64,000 bases of DNA from Streptomyces sp. NBC_01288 (GTDB lineage: Bacteria; Actinomycetota; Actinomycetes; Streptomycetales; Streptomycetaceae), in the NCBI RefSeq assembly GCF_035982055.1, contig NZ_CP108427.1:8121001-8185000 (forward strand), written 5' to 3'. Below the pieces are notes generated by a model, which saw nothing but the letters and a program-made list of their open reading frames with translations, made no database searches and was not told the origin of the DNA. Numbering within the stretch: position 1 is the first letter of the stretch; each line of letters starts with the position of its first letter. Both the position numbers and the translations under genes were made by a program. This document shows positions 34,006-42,422 of this stretch, one piece after another.

Positions 34006-35418
34006 GTGACGTCCCGTATCCCGCGCGACTCCAGGCTTCGACTCGTCCGCCCGCGACCCCTGGCCGCCGCCCCCCGAGCGATGAACCAGCGGCGCTCGCG
34101 CCGCCCCGCACCCCGCCCTCCGGAGGGCACACCGGCCCCCGCGGAACTGGCCAGAATGGCTCGCTCCGGCCTGGCCGGAGCCGCCCGAGTCGCCCACTGG
34201 GCCGACGCCGCACTACGCCCCGGCCGTGACAGCGCGAGCCCCGACGGCAAAGGCACCCTCTCCGACGCGACCGCCGAACTCGCGGCCGAGGATCTTGGCC
34301 TGACCCCGGCTCAGGTCCGCGCCGACTGGGACACCGCCCGCCTCGCCGGCCTCGTCGAGGTGCACGGCGACGAGGCCCGCCCCGGCTGGCGGTTGCGCGC
34401 CTGGGACCGCGACGACAGCGCCGTCCTGCGCGGCTGGGTCGCCCTCTTCGACGCCTGGTCGCTCGCCCACCCGGAACCCCGGGAGCACGAGCCCTCAGCC
34501 GTCGCCGAGGTCGTCTCGGCCATGCCTCAGGTGCTCTCCTTCCTCCAACTGTCCGCCGGCCCCGTCCCCGTCGAACAGCTCCTCGACCTCCTCGGCCAAC
34601 GGGTCACCGAACTGCGCACCGAGCGCTGCGAGATCCCCTACGGCCCCCAGCCCGAACCCGTCCAGCAGCCCCCGGCCGCCGACGCCTCCATCGACACCCC
34701 CCTCGACCCCCTCCTCGACTGGGCCCTGCACGCCCTTGCCTCCGTCGGCGCCCTCACCTACGGCGACGCCCAGGCCACCCTCACCCCGCTCGGCAGCTGG
34801 GCGGTCTGGGTCAAGCTGGAACAGATCTGCGTGGCCGCCCAGAGCCCCGCCGGGAACATCGAGCAGCCCGCCGAGGACATGCTCCGCGGTTGCTCCCAGC
34901 TCCGCCCGAACGCCGCCCGCGCCGAGTACCGCGCCTGGCTCGCCGCCCGCACCGTGGGCACCGCCGTCGGCCAGCTGATCGACGCCGCCCGCGGTGAGGA
35001 CGCCCTGCTGCGCGGCCTCGCCTTCGAGGCGCTGCGCGTCGTCGGCGCCCCCGCCGAACCCGACGTCCGCGCCGTCGCCGACGAGGCGACCCTGCGGCCG
35101 TACGCCCTGCTGTGGCTCGCCGAGCACGACGGGATCGACCCGGAGGACGCCCACGAGGTCCTCACCCGCGAAGAGGCCACCTGGTTGTGGGTCGACAGCG
35201 CCGCCGCCGTCGCCGACCACGGGGAGGCCCCGCTGCTGGTGCGCCACCTGGAGTCCGCGATCCAGCCGACCGTCCCGATGCTCCTCGACGAGGTGCGCGC
35301 CGTAGGGCATCCCCGCACCGTGCAGGTCCTCGTCGCGCTCGCCGCGGCCCACCCCGACCCGGCCCTCGCCAAGGCCGTACGTCGGGCCGCCTTCCAGGTG
35401 CACACGGGGGGAAGCTAG
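34006..35418 (+). CDS. Uncharacterised protein, helical, function unknown
   Basis: A 470-residue protein I do not recognise. An Arg/Pro-rich basic N-terminus (1-50) precedes a globular, Ala/Leu-rich part. Its C-terminal third (from about residue 330) reads like helical repeats, for example TVQVLVALAAAHPDPALAKAVRRAAF at the end in two short helices. No signal peptide, no metal motif. GTG at 34006 was chosen because GGAAG stands eight bases upstream; ATG at 34081 is the alternative. Codon use is like its neighbours. It converges with the VOC gene six bases downstream. Confidence 0.75.
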   Translation: MTSRIPRDSRLRLVRPRPLAAAPRAMNQRRSRRPAPRPPEGTPAPAELARMARSGLAGAARVAHWADAALRPGRDSASPDGKGTLSDATAELAAEDLGLTPAQVRADWDTARLAGLVEVHGDEARPGWRLRAWDRDDSAVLRGWVALFDAWSLAHPEPREHEPSAVAEVVSAMPQVLSFLQLSAGPVPVEQLLDLLGQRVTELRTERCEIPYGPQPEPVQQPPAADASIDTPLDPLLDWALHALASVGALTYGDAQATLTPLGSWAVWVKLEQICVAAQSPAGNIEQPAEDMLRGCSQLRPNAARAEYRAWLAARTVGTAVGQLIDAARGEDALLRGLAFEALRVVGAPAEPDVRAVADEATLRPYALLWLAEHDGIDPEDAHEVLTREEATWLWVDSAAAVADHGEAPLLVRHLESAIQPTVPMLLDEVRAVGHPRTVQVLVALAAAHPDPALAKAVRRAAFQVHTGGS

Positions 35419-35424
35419 GCGCGG

Positions 35425-35856
35425 TCAGGCCCCTGTCTTCGGTATCTCCGGCAGCTCCGGAGCGTACGTACCGAAGCTCCAGATGTTGCCCTCGGCGTCC
35501 CGGGCCATGTAGTCCCGCGAGCCGTACTCCTGGTCCGCCGGGGGCATCAGGATCTCCGCGCCGTGCTCCACGGCCCGCCGGTGATGGGCGTCGACGTCGT
35601 CCACGACGATGTACACCCCGGCGGGACCCGCGCTCTTCATCGCCTCGTCGAAACGGCCGCCGCGGCCCTTGGAGCCGAGCATCACGCCACCGTTGCCCTG
35701 CACCAGTTCCGCGTGCATCACCGAGCCGTCCTCGCCCTCGTACACCGCCAGCTCGGTGAAGCCGAAGGCCTCCGTGAGCTGCCGGATCGCCGCCTTCGCG
35801 TCCGCGTACAGCAAGGACGGGTAGATGCTCGGACGCCCGCTGTTCTCGCCTGCCAT
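35425..35856 (-). CDS. VOC superfamily (glyoxalase/bleomycin-resistance-like) protein
   Basis: A 143-residue protein with paired beta-alpha-beta-beta-beta modules of the vicinal oxygen chelate fold: SIYPSLLYADAKAAIRQL and the second half VYIVVDDVDAHHRRAVEHGAE, ending YMARDAEGNIWSFGTY. The last motif is typical of PhnB/YdeM-like members. ATG at 35856 has AGGAAG eight bases upstream. Substrate unknown. Confidence 0.85.
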   Translation of the reverse strand: MAGENSGRPSIYPSLLYADAKAAIRQLTEAFGFTELAVYEGEDGSVMHAELVQGNGGVMLGSKGRGGRFDEAMKSAGPAGVYIVVDDVDAHHRRAVEHGAEILMPPADQEYGSRDYMARDAEGNIWSFGTYAPELPEIPKTGA

Positions 35857-35998
35857 GCCGATCACTTCCTTGTGTGCCTGGGGTTCTCAGCCGTTCTTGG
35901 TTGCTGTCGGGTTCCTCAGTGTTTCCGCTGCTTCGATCGCTTTCGACGAGTCTCGCACCCGCCACTGACAACGCCCCGCGAGAACGCCCCCGAGGCTG

Positions 35999-36889
35999 TC
36001 AGCGGAAGGTGTTGCACTGCGCCATGTCCCCGGTCCGGTAGCCCGTGTAGAACCACTGCTGCCGCTGCGCCGCCGACCCGTGCGTCCAGCTCTCCGGCGT
36101 CACCCGGCCCTGGAACCGCTCCTGGATCCGGTCGTCGCCGACGGCCGCCGCCGCGTCCAGGCCGTCCCGGATGTCGGCGTCCGTGAGGCTGGTGATCAAC
36201 GGCCGCCCGGTCGACTCGTCCTTCGTGGTGGTCGCGTGATGCGCCCAGACGCCGGCGTAGCAGTCGGCCTGCAGTTCCACCTTCACGGCGTTGCTGTTCG
36301 CGCCGGTCCGCCCGTCCTGCGACCTGTCGAGCGTGCCCATCAGGTCCTGCACGTGGTGCCCGTACTCGTGCGCCACGACATAGGCCTGCGCGAACGGCCC
36401 GCCACTGGAGCCGAACTTCGTCCGCAGCTCGTCGAAGAACCCCAGGTCCAGATAGACCTTCCGGTCGCCGGGGCAGTAGAACGGCCCCACCGCCGAGGTC
36501 GCCGTCCCGCACGCGGTGGCGACCTGCCCGCTGAAGAAGACCGTCGGCGACCGTGTGTACGTACCGCTGCGCCGCCGGAACTCCTGCGTCCAGAAGTCCT
36601 GCACGCTGTTGACCACCGCCACGATGCGGCAGTCCTCCTTGGTGTTCGCGTCGGCCCCCGTACGGCAGGTCGACTGCACCTGGGCCAGCGAGGACGCGGT
36701 CGCCACCGGTGAGTCGCTGCCCGACGACAACCCCAGGTTGTCCGGACCGACGCCGAAGAAGAGCCCGAGCAGCAGCGCGATCAGCGCCGCGAGGCCACCG
36801 CCCACGGTCGCCCGGCCACCGGGAATCCGGCTGCCGCGCACGTCCTGCACCTCGGAGGTGTCCAGATTCGCGTCGTCGTCGAACTGCAT
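35999..36889 (-). CDS. Neutral zinc metallopeptidase, YpfJ/KPN_02809 family
   Basis: A 296-residue membrane-anchored protein. The N-terminal segment QFDDDANLDTSEVQDVRGSR is a family hallmark, a hydrophobic helix follows (about 28-48), then an extracellular domain. The zinc site is HEYGHH at 174-179, an HExxH motif, and cysteines at 75, 87, 127 and 139 may form disulfides. ATG at 36889 has GGCGAGGA upstream. Its substrate is unknown. It diverges from the ABC-F gene. Confidence 0.9.
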   Translation of the reverse strand: MQFDDDANLDTSEVQDVRGSRIPGGRATVGGGLAALIALLLGLFFGVGPDNLGLSSGSDSPVATASSLAQVQSTCRTGADANTKEDCRIVAVVNSVQDFWTQEFRRRSGTYTRSPTVFFSGQVATACGTATSAVGPFYCPGDRKVYLDLGFFDELRTKFGSSGGPFAQAYVVAHEYGHHVQDLMGTLDRSQDGRTGANSNAVKVELQADCYAGVWAHHATTTKDESTGRPLITSLTDADIRDGLDAAAAVGDDRIQERFQGRVTPESWTHGSAAQRQQWFYTGYRTGDMAQCNTFR

Positions 36890-37152
36890 GGCGTCATCCT
36901 CGCCCGCCGTTCCCGCCGCGGCGCCGGACGAGAGCCGAACGGGGGACACGCACCCGGTCCCGCCCACCGGGCCCGCACGCACGCGCGTGCCGTACGTCAC
37001 GCGCGTGGGGTGCCCATCTCCCGGCACCGGCCCGGACCGCCCAGCTCATAGCTGCGGACGCCCTGTACCGGACCATCCCGGGCCGTCCGCCCCGGGGCGA
37101 TGACCCACCGCGCACAGGAAAAGCGCTTGCACGGCCCCGTTAGACTTGGCCC

Positions 37153-37176
37153 ATGGCCATTCTCCTCGCGCATTAG
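37153..37176 (+). CDS. Seven-codon leader ORF upstream of the ABC-F gene
   Basis: ATG at 37153 encodes MAILLAH and stops at TAG. A TAGACT hexamer ends six bases before the ATG, which fits a -10 box for a leaderless transcript starting at the ATG. The ABC-F start follows 58 bases later. ABC-F genes are often controlled by leader peptides that sense stalled ribosomes, so a sensing role is possible. It could also be chance. Confidence 0.35.
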   Translation: MAILLAH

Positions 37177-37234
37177 ACGGCGGGAACGTCCTCAGCCGCC
37201 CCTTCCGCCTACGACCCCGCTCTGGAGTCTGACC

Positions 37235-38833
37235 GTGATCTCCGCCTCCGGTATCGAGCTGCGCGCCGGTGCCCGCGTCCTCATCGAGTCCGCCACCTTC
37301 CGTGTCGCCAAGGGCGACCGCATCGGTCTGGTCGGGCGCAACGGCGCCGGCAAGACCACCCTGACCAAGGTCCTGGCCGGCGAGGGCCAGCCCGCCGGCG
37401 GCACCGTCACCCGCTCCGGCGAGGTCGGCTACCTCCCGCAGGACCCCCGCACCGGCGACCTGGACGTGCTCGCCAGCGACCGCGTCCTCTCCGCGCGCGG
37501 ACTGGACACCCTGATCCGCAAGATGCGCGAGAACGAACAGCGCATCGCCAACGGCAGCGGCGCCACCCGCGACAAGGCCATGCGCCAGTACGAGCGCCAG
37601 GAGACGGAGTTCCTCACCAAGGGCGGCTACTCCGCCGAGGCCGAGGCGGCCACCATCGCCGCCGCGCTGAACCTCCCGGACCGAGTGCTCGGCCAGCCGC
37701 TGCATACGCTCTCCGGCGGTCAGCGCCGCCGTATCGAGCTGGCCCGCATCCTGTTCTCCGACGCGGACACGCTGCTCCTCGACGAGCCCACGAACCACCT
37801 CGACGCCGACTCGATCGTCTGGCTGCGCGACTACCTGAAGACGTACCGCGGCGGCTTCATCGTGATCTCCCACGACACCGATCTCGTCGAGACCGTCGTC
37901 AACAAGGTGTTCTATCTGGACGCCAACCGCTCCCAGATCGACTACTACAACATGGGCTGGAAGCTCTACCAGCAGCAGCGCGAGGCCGACGAGAAGCGCC
38001 GCAAGCGCGAGCGGCAGAACGCCGAGAAGAAGGCCGCCGCCCTGCACTCGCAGGCCGACAAGATGCGTGCCAAGGCCACCAAGACGGTCGCCGCGCAGAA
38101 CATGGCCAAGCGCGCCGACCGACTGCTCGCCGGGCTCGACGCGGTGCGTGTCTCCGACAAGGTCGCCAAGCTGCGCTTCCCGGAGCCCTCGCCCTGTGGC
38201 AAGACCCCGCTCATGGCGGAGGGCCTGTCGAAGTCGTACGGCTCTCTGGAGATCTTCACCGATGTCGACCTGGCTATCGACAAGGGTTCGCGCGTCGTCA
38301 TCCTCGGCCTGAACGGCGCGGGCAAGACGACCCTCCTGAAGCTCCTCGGCGGTGCCGAGAAGCCGGACACCGGCGAGGTCATCGAGGGCCACGGTCTCAA
38401 GCTCGGCTACTACGCGCAGGAGCACGAGACCCTCGATCCCGAGCGCACGGTCCTGGAGAACATGCGCTCCGCCGCTCCCGACCTGGACCTGGTCGAGGTC
38501 CGCAAGACGCTGGGCTCGTTCCTGTTCTCCGGAGACGACGTCGACAAGCCGGCCGGGGTCCTCTCCGGCGGCGAGAAGACCCGTCTCGCGCTCGCCACCC
38601 TCGTGGTGTCGTCCGCGAACGTCCTCCTCCTGGATGAGCCGACGAACAACCTGGACCCCGCCAGCCGCGAGGAGATCCTCGGCGCACTGCGCACCTACAA
38701 GGGCGCCGTCGTCCTCGTCACCCACGATGAGGGTGCCGTGGAAGCTCTCCAGCCGGAGCGCATCATCCTGCTGCCGGACGGCGTCGAGGACCTGTGGGGC
38801 GCGGACTACGCGGATCTCGTCGCGCTCGCCTGA
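37235..38833 (+). CDS. ABC-F family ATPase (ribosome-associated type)
   Basis: A 532-residue protein with two ABC ATPase domains and no membrane segment. Walker A motifs are GRNGAGKT (34-41) and GLNGAGKT; signatures are LSGGQRRR and LSGGEKTR; Walker B regions are LLLDEPTNHLD and LLLDEPTNNLD. The linker is charged and helical (KRRKRERQNAEKKAAALHSQ), as in proteins that reach into the ribosome E site. GTG at 37235 has GGAG eight bases upstream. It may be a translation factor or confer resistance to ribosome-targeting drugs. Confidence 0.92.
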   Translation: MISASGIELRAGARVLIESATFRVAKGDRIGLVGRNGAGKTTLTKVLAGEGQPAGGTVTRSGEVGYLPQDPRTGDLDVLASDRVLSARGLDTLIRKMRENEQRIANGSGATRDKAMRQYERQETEFLTKGGYSAEAEAATIAAALNLPDRVLGQPLHTLSGGQRRRIELARILFSDADTLLLDEPTNHLDADSIVWLRDYLKTYRGGFIVISHDTDLVETVVNKVFYLDANRSQIDYYNMGWKLYQQQREADEKRRKRERQNAEKKAAALHSQADKMRAKATKTVAAQNMAKRADRLLAGLDAVRVSDKVAKLRFPEPSPCGKTPLMAEGLSKSYGSLEIFTDVDLAIDKGSRVVILGLNGAGKTTLLKLLGGAEKPDTGEVIEGHGLKLGYYAQEHETLDPERTVLENMRSAAPDLDLVEVRKTLGSFLFSGDDVDKPAGVLSGGEKTRLALATLVVSSANVLLLDEPTNNLDPASREEILGALRTYKGAVVLVTHDEGAVEALQPERIILLPDGVEDLWGADYADLVALA

Positions 38834-39178
38834 CGGCCGGCCGCCTGACGGTCAGTGCCGCCCGACGGTCAGTGCCGCTTGACCGAATGCTTGATCCACG
38901 GCGTATGGATCATTCGGCCTACCGGTGATCCACCATCTGTGTGAGATCTCCTCGTACCGAGGTGTGTCGTACACCGATTTCCCGGCCGAGTCCTTTATCG
39001 ACAAGGGCTCGGCCGTCCTGCGTCTCTGACCAGGTACTTCACGGAACAACTCGTTCGGCCGTACGGACAAGACCCTCAGGAATTCCACATTCCACTTGTG
39101 GGGACGCGCTCCTGTCGTCAAAACCTTGTCTTACGGACCTTGCCGAATGGGTGGCCATGAACGCTTGGAGGGGTGATC
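38834..39178. other. Intergenic stretch after the ABC-F gene
   Basis: This non-coding gap holds a perfect direct repeat GACGGTCAGTGCCGC (38847-38861 and 38864-38878) and an inverted repeat CCGAATG-(CTTG)-ATCCA / TGGATCATTCGG (38883-38917). The second is a 12-pair stem with a four-base bulge, a likely terminator. The remainder is less GC-rich and carries the promoter of the helix-turn-helix gene, but no clear hexamers. Confidence 0.6.
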
Positions 39179-39208
39179 ATGAGGAGACCAAGAGCGCACT
39201 TCCCATGA
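39179..39208 (+). CDS. Nine-codon mini-ORF ahead of the helix-turn-helix gene
   Basis: ATG at 39179 follows GGAGGGG by five bases, a very strong ribosome site. It encodes MRRPRAHFP and stops at TGA (39206-39208), whose last A is the first A of the AGGAGG site for the next gene. Translation of the two is therefore probably coupled. Confidence 0.4.
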   Translation: MRRPRAHFP

Positions 39209-39218
39209 GGAGGCACGG

Positions 39219-39437
39219 GTGGCCGAGACTCTGAAGAAGGGCAGCCGGGTAACCGGCGCCGCGCGCGACAAGCTCGCGGCAGACCTGAAGAAGAAGTACG
39301 ACTCCGGTGCGAGCATCCGAGCGCTGGCCGAGGAGACCGGCCGCTCGTATGGCTTCGTCCACCGGATGCTCAGTGAGTCGGGCGTCACGCTTCGTGGGCG
39401 TGGCGGGGCGACCCGGGGCAAGAAGGCTTCGGCCTGA
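39219..39437 (+). CDS. Small helix-turn-helix DNA-binding protein
   Basis: A 72-residue basic protein. The central part, SGASIRALAEETGRSYGFVHRMLSE in two helices, is a clear helix-turn-helix of the resolvase or Trp-repressor-like type. The ends are rich in lysine and glycine (TLKKGSRV; GRGGATRGKKASA). I recall this protein as strongly conserved in Streptomyces but know no assigned role. GTG at 39219 has AGGAGG five bases upstream. It is preceded by a mini-ORF and followed by a two-way hairpin. Confidence 0.85.
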   Translation: MAETLKKGSRVTGAARDKLAADLKKKYDSGASIRALAEETGRSYGFVHRMLSESGVTLRGRGGATRGKKASA

Positions 39438-39440
39438 CCC

Positions 39441-39499
39441 CGGGTGGCTCATCGGCTTCGATGGTGGCCACCCGGTCGGACGACTGACCGACCGGGTGG
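39441..39499 (+). terminator. Overlapping hairpins after the helix-turn-helix gene
   Basis: Hairpin 1 pairs CGGGTGGC (39441-39448) with GCCACCCG (39467-39474), with an inner CATCG/CGATG stem. Hairpin 2 pairs CCACCCGGTCGG (39468-39479) with CCGACCGGGTGG (39488-39499), a perfect 12-pair stem with eight-base loop. Both use the segment around 39468-39474, so only one forms at a time. Most likely a terminator. Confidence 0.7.
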
Positions 39500-39554
39500 T
39501 TACTGTGCAGTCACTTAGCTCTGCTCTGCTGACCGCACACATCGGAGGCGCCCC

Positions 39555-40367
39555 ATGGCTTCGCCCGAACAGGACGACAAGGACCTCGGTCCCGTACTCG
39601 ACAAGGACGGCGTACGGCTCACCGTCGACGACGCGATCGCCACGGTGACGCTGACCAACCCGGCCAAGCGCAACGCTCAAAGTCCTGCTCTCTGGCGGGC
39701 GTTGGCGGAGGCCGGGCGGTTGCTGCCGGGCACCGTCCGTGTCGTGGTGCTGCGCGCCGAGGGCAAGTCCTTCTCGGCCGGACTCGACCGCCAGGCGTTC
39801 ACGCCCGAGGGCTTCGACGGCGAACCGTCGTTCATCGACCTCGCGCACAGCGATGACGCCGTGCTGGACGGGACCATCGCCGAGTACCAGGCGGGCTTCA
39901 CCTGGTGGCGACGCAGCGACATCGTGTCCATCGCCGCCGTCCAGGGGCATGCCATCGGGGCCGGGTTCCAACTCGCCCTCGCCTGTGACCTGCGCGTCGT
40001 CGCCGACGATGTGCAGTTCGCCATGCGCGAGACCAGCCTCGGACTGGTGCCCGACCTGACCGGCACACATCCCCTGGTGGGCCTCGTCGGCTACGCCCGC
40101 GCGCTGGAGATCTGCGCGACCGGGCGCTCCGTCCTGGCCGAGGAAGCCGTCAGCACCGGCCTCGCGAACATCGCCGTTCCCGCCGACCAGGTCGAGGACG
40201 CCGTACGCGACCTCGCGACCGCACTGCTGGCCGCCCCGCGCGACGCCCTCATCGAGACCAAGGCGCTGCTCCAGGGCGTCCAGGGCCGTGCGTACGACGA
40301 CCAGCGCGCCGCCGAGCGTGCCGCCCAGGCCCGACGCCTGCGGGACCTGGCCGGCGTCGGCGAATAA
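39555..40367 (+). CDS. Enoyl-CoA hydratase/isomerase family protein
   Basis: A 270-residue crotonase-fold protein. The oxyanion-hole segments are FSAGLDRQAF and AVQGHAIGAGFQLALACDL; the residue in the usual catalytic-glutamate region is in ETSLGLVPDLTG, where the second catalytic glutamate of hydratases is replaced by a different residue. It may thus be an isomerase or hydrolase rather than a hydratase. The N-terminal 15 residues are acidic. It stands alone between two other units. Confidence 0.87.
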   Translation: MASPEQDDKDLGPVLDKDGVRLTVDDAIATVTLTNPAKRNAQSPALWRALAEAGRLLPGTVRVVVLRAEGKSFSAGLDRQAFTPEGFDGEPSFIDLAHSDDAVLDGTIAEYQAGFTWWRRSDIVSIAAVQGHAIGAGFQLALACDLRVVADDVQFAMRETSLGLVPDLTGTHPLVGLVGYARALEICATGRSVLAEEAVSTGLANIAVPADQVEDAVRDLATALLAAPRDALIETKALLQGVQGRAYDDQRAAERAAQARRLRDLAGVGE

Positions 40368-40388
40368 GGCCGTCAACCCACCTTGCCG

Positions 40389-41225
40389 TCAGTGCACCTT
40401 GGTGACCAGTACGGCCACGGTCGGGTGATCCGGCAGCGCCTCGCCGACCCCCGCGCGGACCTCCCGGGCCACATCCAGGGCCCGGCGGTCCGCGCGCACC
40501 GCGAGCTCCACACGCGCGTGGCGACGCGGCAGCGTCCCCTCACCCGCGACCTCCTCGATGTGCACAGCGCGGCCGAGCCCGCCCAGCGCGCCGGTCAGCC
40601 GGACCACGCCCGGGACGGCGAGCGCGGCGGCGGCGACCAGGGACTCGTCGTCGCCGTCAACACGATCAACATCGTCCACACGATCAATGTCATCAACATG
40701 GTCAATGTCGGCAGCGGGATCGTGATCCGCATCGTCCACACGGTCGACGTCGTCCATGCCGTCAACGTCGTCCATATGGTCCAGCAGGACCGTCACCTGT
40801 AGATCAACCTCGTCCACCACCAGACCGAGCCGCTCCGCAGCGGCCGTAGCCAGGGCCGTGCGCAGCCGGGACGCCGCGGCCGGCAGGGGTTCGGTCGCCA
40901 CGGCGGCGCAGTCGGCCGTGATCCGCAGCGGCCCGGGCGGCAGCGCACCCGGCGGAGGCGGTACGGCGGGCTCGTGCGCGTCCGCCGGGTCGGCGAGCCC
41001 GATCCGCAGCGCGCCCAGCCGCACGCCCCGCACCTGCTCCGCCGCGCCCCGCAGTACGGCCTCGGCCGCCCGCTCGGCGATCCACGCGCCGTCGCGCCGA
41101 TCACCCAGGGGCAGCAACCTGCCGAGCCGCAATTGATGCCGTACTGCCCGCCCGTCGCCCACCACCGCCCTGTTCGAAGGCGCTTCGCGCCGCCCCTGAT
41201 TCCCAGTCCACGCGTCCGCCGTCAT
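40389..41225 (-). CDS. Envelope-stress cluster protein with Asp-rich repeat insert
   Basis: A 278-residue protein divergent from the Asp23 cluster. I associate it with proteins annotated nucleopolyhedrovirus P10 family in Streptomyces. N- and C-terminal parts (to about 130 and from about 195) are mixed alpha/beta with VVRLTGALGGLGRAVHIEEV and RVELAVRADRRALDVAREV, which resembles an Asp23-like fold. Between them is a low-complexity stretch of VDDVDR-type repeats, over one third aspartate. ATG at 41225 has a close GGAGG. A role in the alkaline/envelope stress complex is inferred from position. Confidence 0.6.
   Translation of the reverse strand: MTADAWTGNQGRREAPSNRAVVGDGRAVRHQLRLGRLLPLGDRRDGAWIAERAAEAVLRGAAEQVRGVRLGALRIGLADPADAHEPAVPPPPGALPPGPLRITADCAAVATEPLPAAASRLRTALATAAAERLGLVVDEVDLQVTVLLDHMDDVDGMDDVDRVDDADHDPAADIDHVDDIDRVDDVDRVDGDDESLVAAAALAVPGVVRLTGALGGLGRAVHIEEVAGEGTLPRRHARVELAVRADRRALDVAREVRAGVGEALPDHPTVAVLVTKVH
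40656..40782. repeat. Degenerate nine-base tandem array encoding an Asp-rich segment
   Basis: On the plus strand the units run GTCAACACG, ATCAACATC, GTCCACACG, ATCAATGTC, ATCAACATG, GTCAATGTC, an interruption, then GACGTCGTC, CATGCCGTC, AACGTCGTC. Read on the minus strand they encode DDVDRV-type triplets of residues. Variation in array length would change protein length in steps of three residues without frameshift. Confidence 0.8.
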
Positions 41226-41312
41226 TCCTCCAGCCTGCCGCATGTCCAGCGCGGGACCGAGCAACCGCACTTACGGTGGTCGAAGGACGACGACCGAAAG
41301 GGATGTACGGCG

Positions 41313-41798
41313 ATGACCGACATGACGGAGCGGAACCGGACACAGGACCCCGACGGTGAGCGGGAGTCCGTACAGACCCGCAAACCCCCCACCAAACGCG
41401 GCGGCGGCGACCCCGCGTCCCGGGGGCGGACCACCATCGCCGACGGCGTGGTGGAGAAGATCGCCGGGCTGGCCGCCCGGGACGTCCTGGGCGTCCACGC
41501 CATGGGCAGCGGGCTGTCCCGCACCTTCGGGGCCGTGCGCGACCGGGTGCCCGGCGGTACGAAGTCGGTGTCCCGGGGTGTGAAGGCCGAGGTCGGCGAG
41601 GTGCAGACCGCGCTCGACCTGGAGATCGTCGTCGACTACGGGGTGTCGATCGCGGACGTGGCCCGTGCCGTACGGGAGAACGTCATCGCCGCCGTGGAAC
41701 GGATGACCGGCCTCGAAGTCGTCGAGGTCAACATCGCGGTCAGCGACGTGAAGCTGCCGGACGAAGAGGACGACGAACCGGAGCCCAGGCTCCAGTGA
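41313..41798 (+). CDS. Asp23/Gls24 family envelope stress protein
   Basis: A 161-residue cytoplasmic protein of the alkaline-shock family. The fold core runs from TTIADGVVEKIAGLAARDVLGVH through DLEIVVDYGVSIADVARAVRENV to VVEVNIAVSDVKLPDEED. The N-terminal 40 residues are polar and disordered. Asp23 proteins form assemblies at the membrane through AmaP-like anchors, one of which is encoded at 43093. It is the first gene of a five-gene plus-strand operon. Confidence 0.92.
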   Translation: MTDMTERNRTQDPDGERESVQTRKPPTKRGGGDPASRGRTTIADGVVEKIAGLAARDVLGVHAMGSGLSRTFGAVRDRVPGGTKSVSRGVKAEVGEVQTALDLEIVVDYGVSIADVARAVRENVIAAVERMTGLEVVEVNIAVSDVKLPDEEDDEPEPRLQ

Positions 41799-41853
41799 CC
41801 GAGCCGACGAACGAGTCAACGAGCGGGCCGACGAACGAGCTGAGGAGCGCAGG

Positions 41854-42039
41854 ATGAGCAGGGCCATGGTCGGCATGATCGCCGGAATGGCACTGGGCTT
41901 CGCCGGATACTTCGGCGGGTTCGGGGCCTTCCTGCTGGTGGCGGCCCTGGGCGCCATCGGGTTCGTCGTCGGCCGGTTCCTGGAGGGGGACCTGGAACTC
42001 GGCGACTTCTTCCGCTCGCGTGACGACCGGCGGCGATGA
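41854..42039 (+). CDS. Small membrane protein of the Asp23 operon
   Basis: A 61-residue protein with two hydrophobic, glycine-rich helices (about 5-20 and 23-41), followed by an acidic-basic tail (DLELGDFFRSRDDRRR). It resembles the DUF2273-like small membrane proteins that accompany Asp23 genes. Its stop overlaps the next start (ATGA). Confidence 0.78.
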   Translation: MSRAMVGMIAGMALGFAGYFGGFGAFLLVAALGAIGFVVGRFLEGDLELGDFFRSRDDRRR

Positions 42040-42422
42040 CGCCCGTGAGCGGCCGGGACGGCTCGGTCGACGAGCGCGGCAGACCCCTGGCGGTCGTCGC
42101 ACCCGGTGAGCGGGGCGCCACCCGGATCGCCGACCGGGTCGTGGCGAAGATCGCCGCGCAGGCCGCGCGCGAGGCGCTCGGACCACTGCACCCGGACGCC
42201 GCGTCGCCGCATGCCACCGTCGTCGTACACCACGAAACGGTACGCGTACGCGTGCACCTCGAACTCGACTATCCCTGCGACATCGGCGCCCGCTGTTTTC
42301 AGGTGCGTCGACAGGTGGTTCAGCGGGTACGCGCGTTGGTGGGCATGGAAGTGCCCGAGGTCGCCGTCCAAGTGGAACGGCTCCATCCGGCACATGGCGC
42401 GGCACAGGGGAGGACGCGATGA
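42036..42422 (+). CDS. Second Asp23/Gls24-like protein
   Basis: A 128-residue protein with the Asp23 core: ATRIADRVVAKIAAQAAREALG, then VVVHHETVRVRVHLELDYPCDIGA and VVQRVRALVGMEVPEVAVQVERL. It is more divergent than the first copy and carries no obvious catalytic residues. It overlaps both neighbours by ATGA and probably forms part of the same membrane-associated complex. Confidence 0.85.
   Translation: MTPVSGRDGSVDERGRPLAVVAPGERGATRIADRVVAKIAAQAAREALGPLHPDAASPHATVVVHHETVRVRVHLELDYPCDIGARCFQVRRQVVQRVRALVGMEVPEVAVQVERLHPAHGAAQGRTR

Noticed and set aside
38852..39121. 89-codon minus-strand frame after the ABC-F gene
   Set aside because: Codon use is unlike the host, no ribosome site is seen, and it covers the inverted repeat and direct repeats of a non-coding gap.
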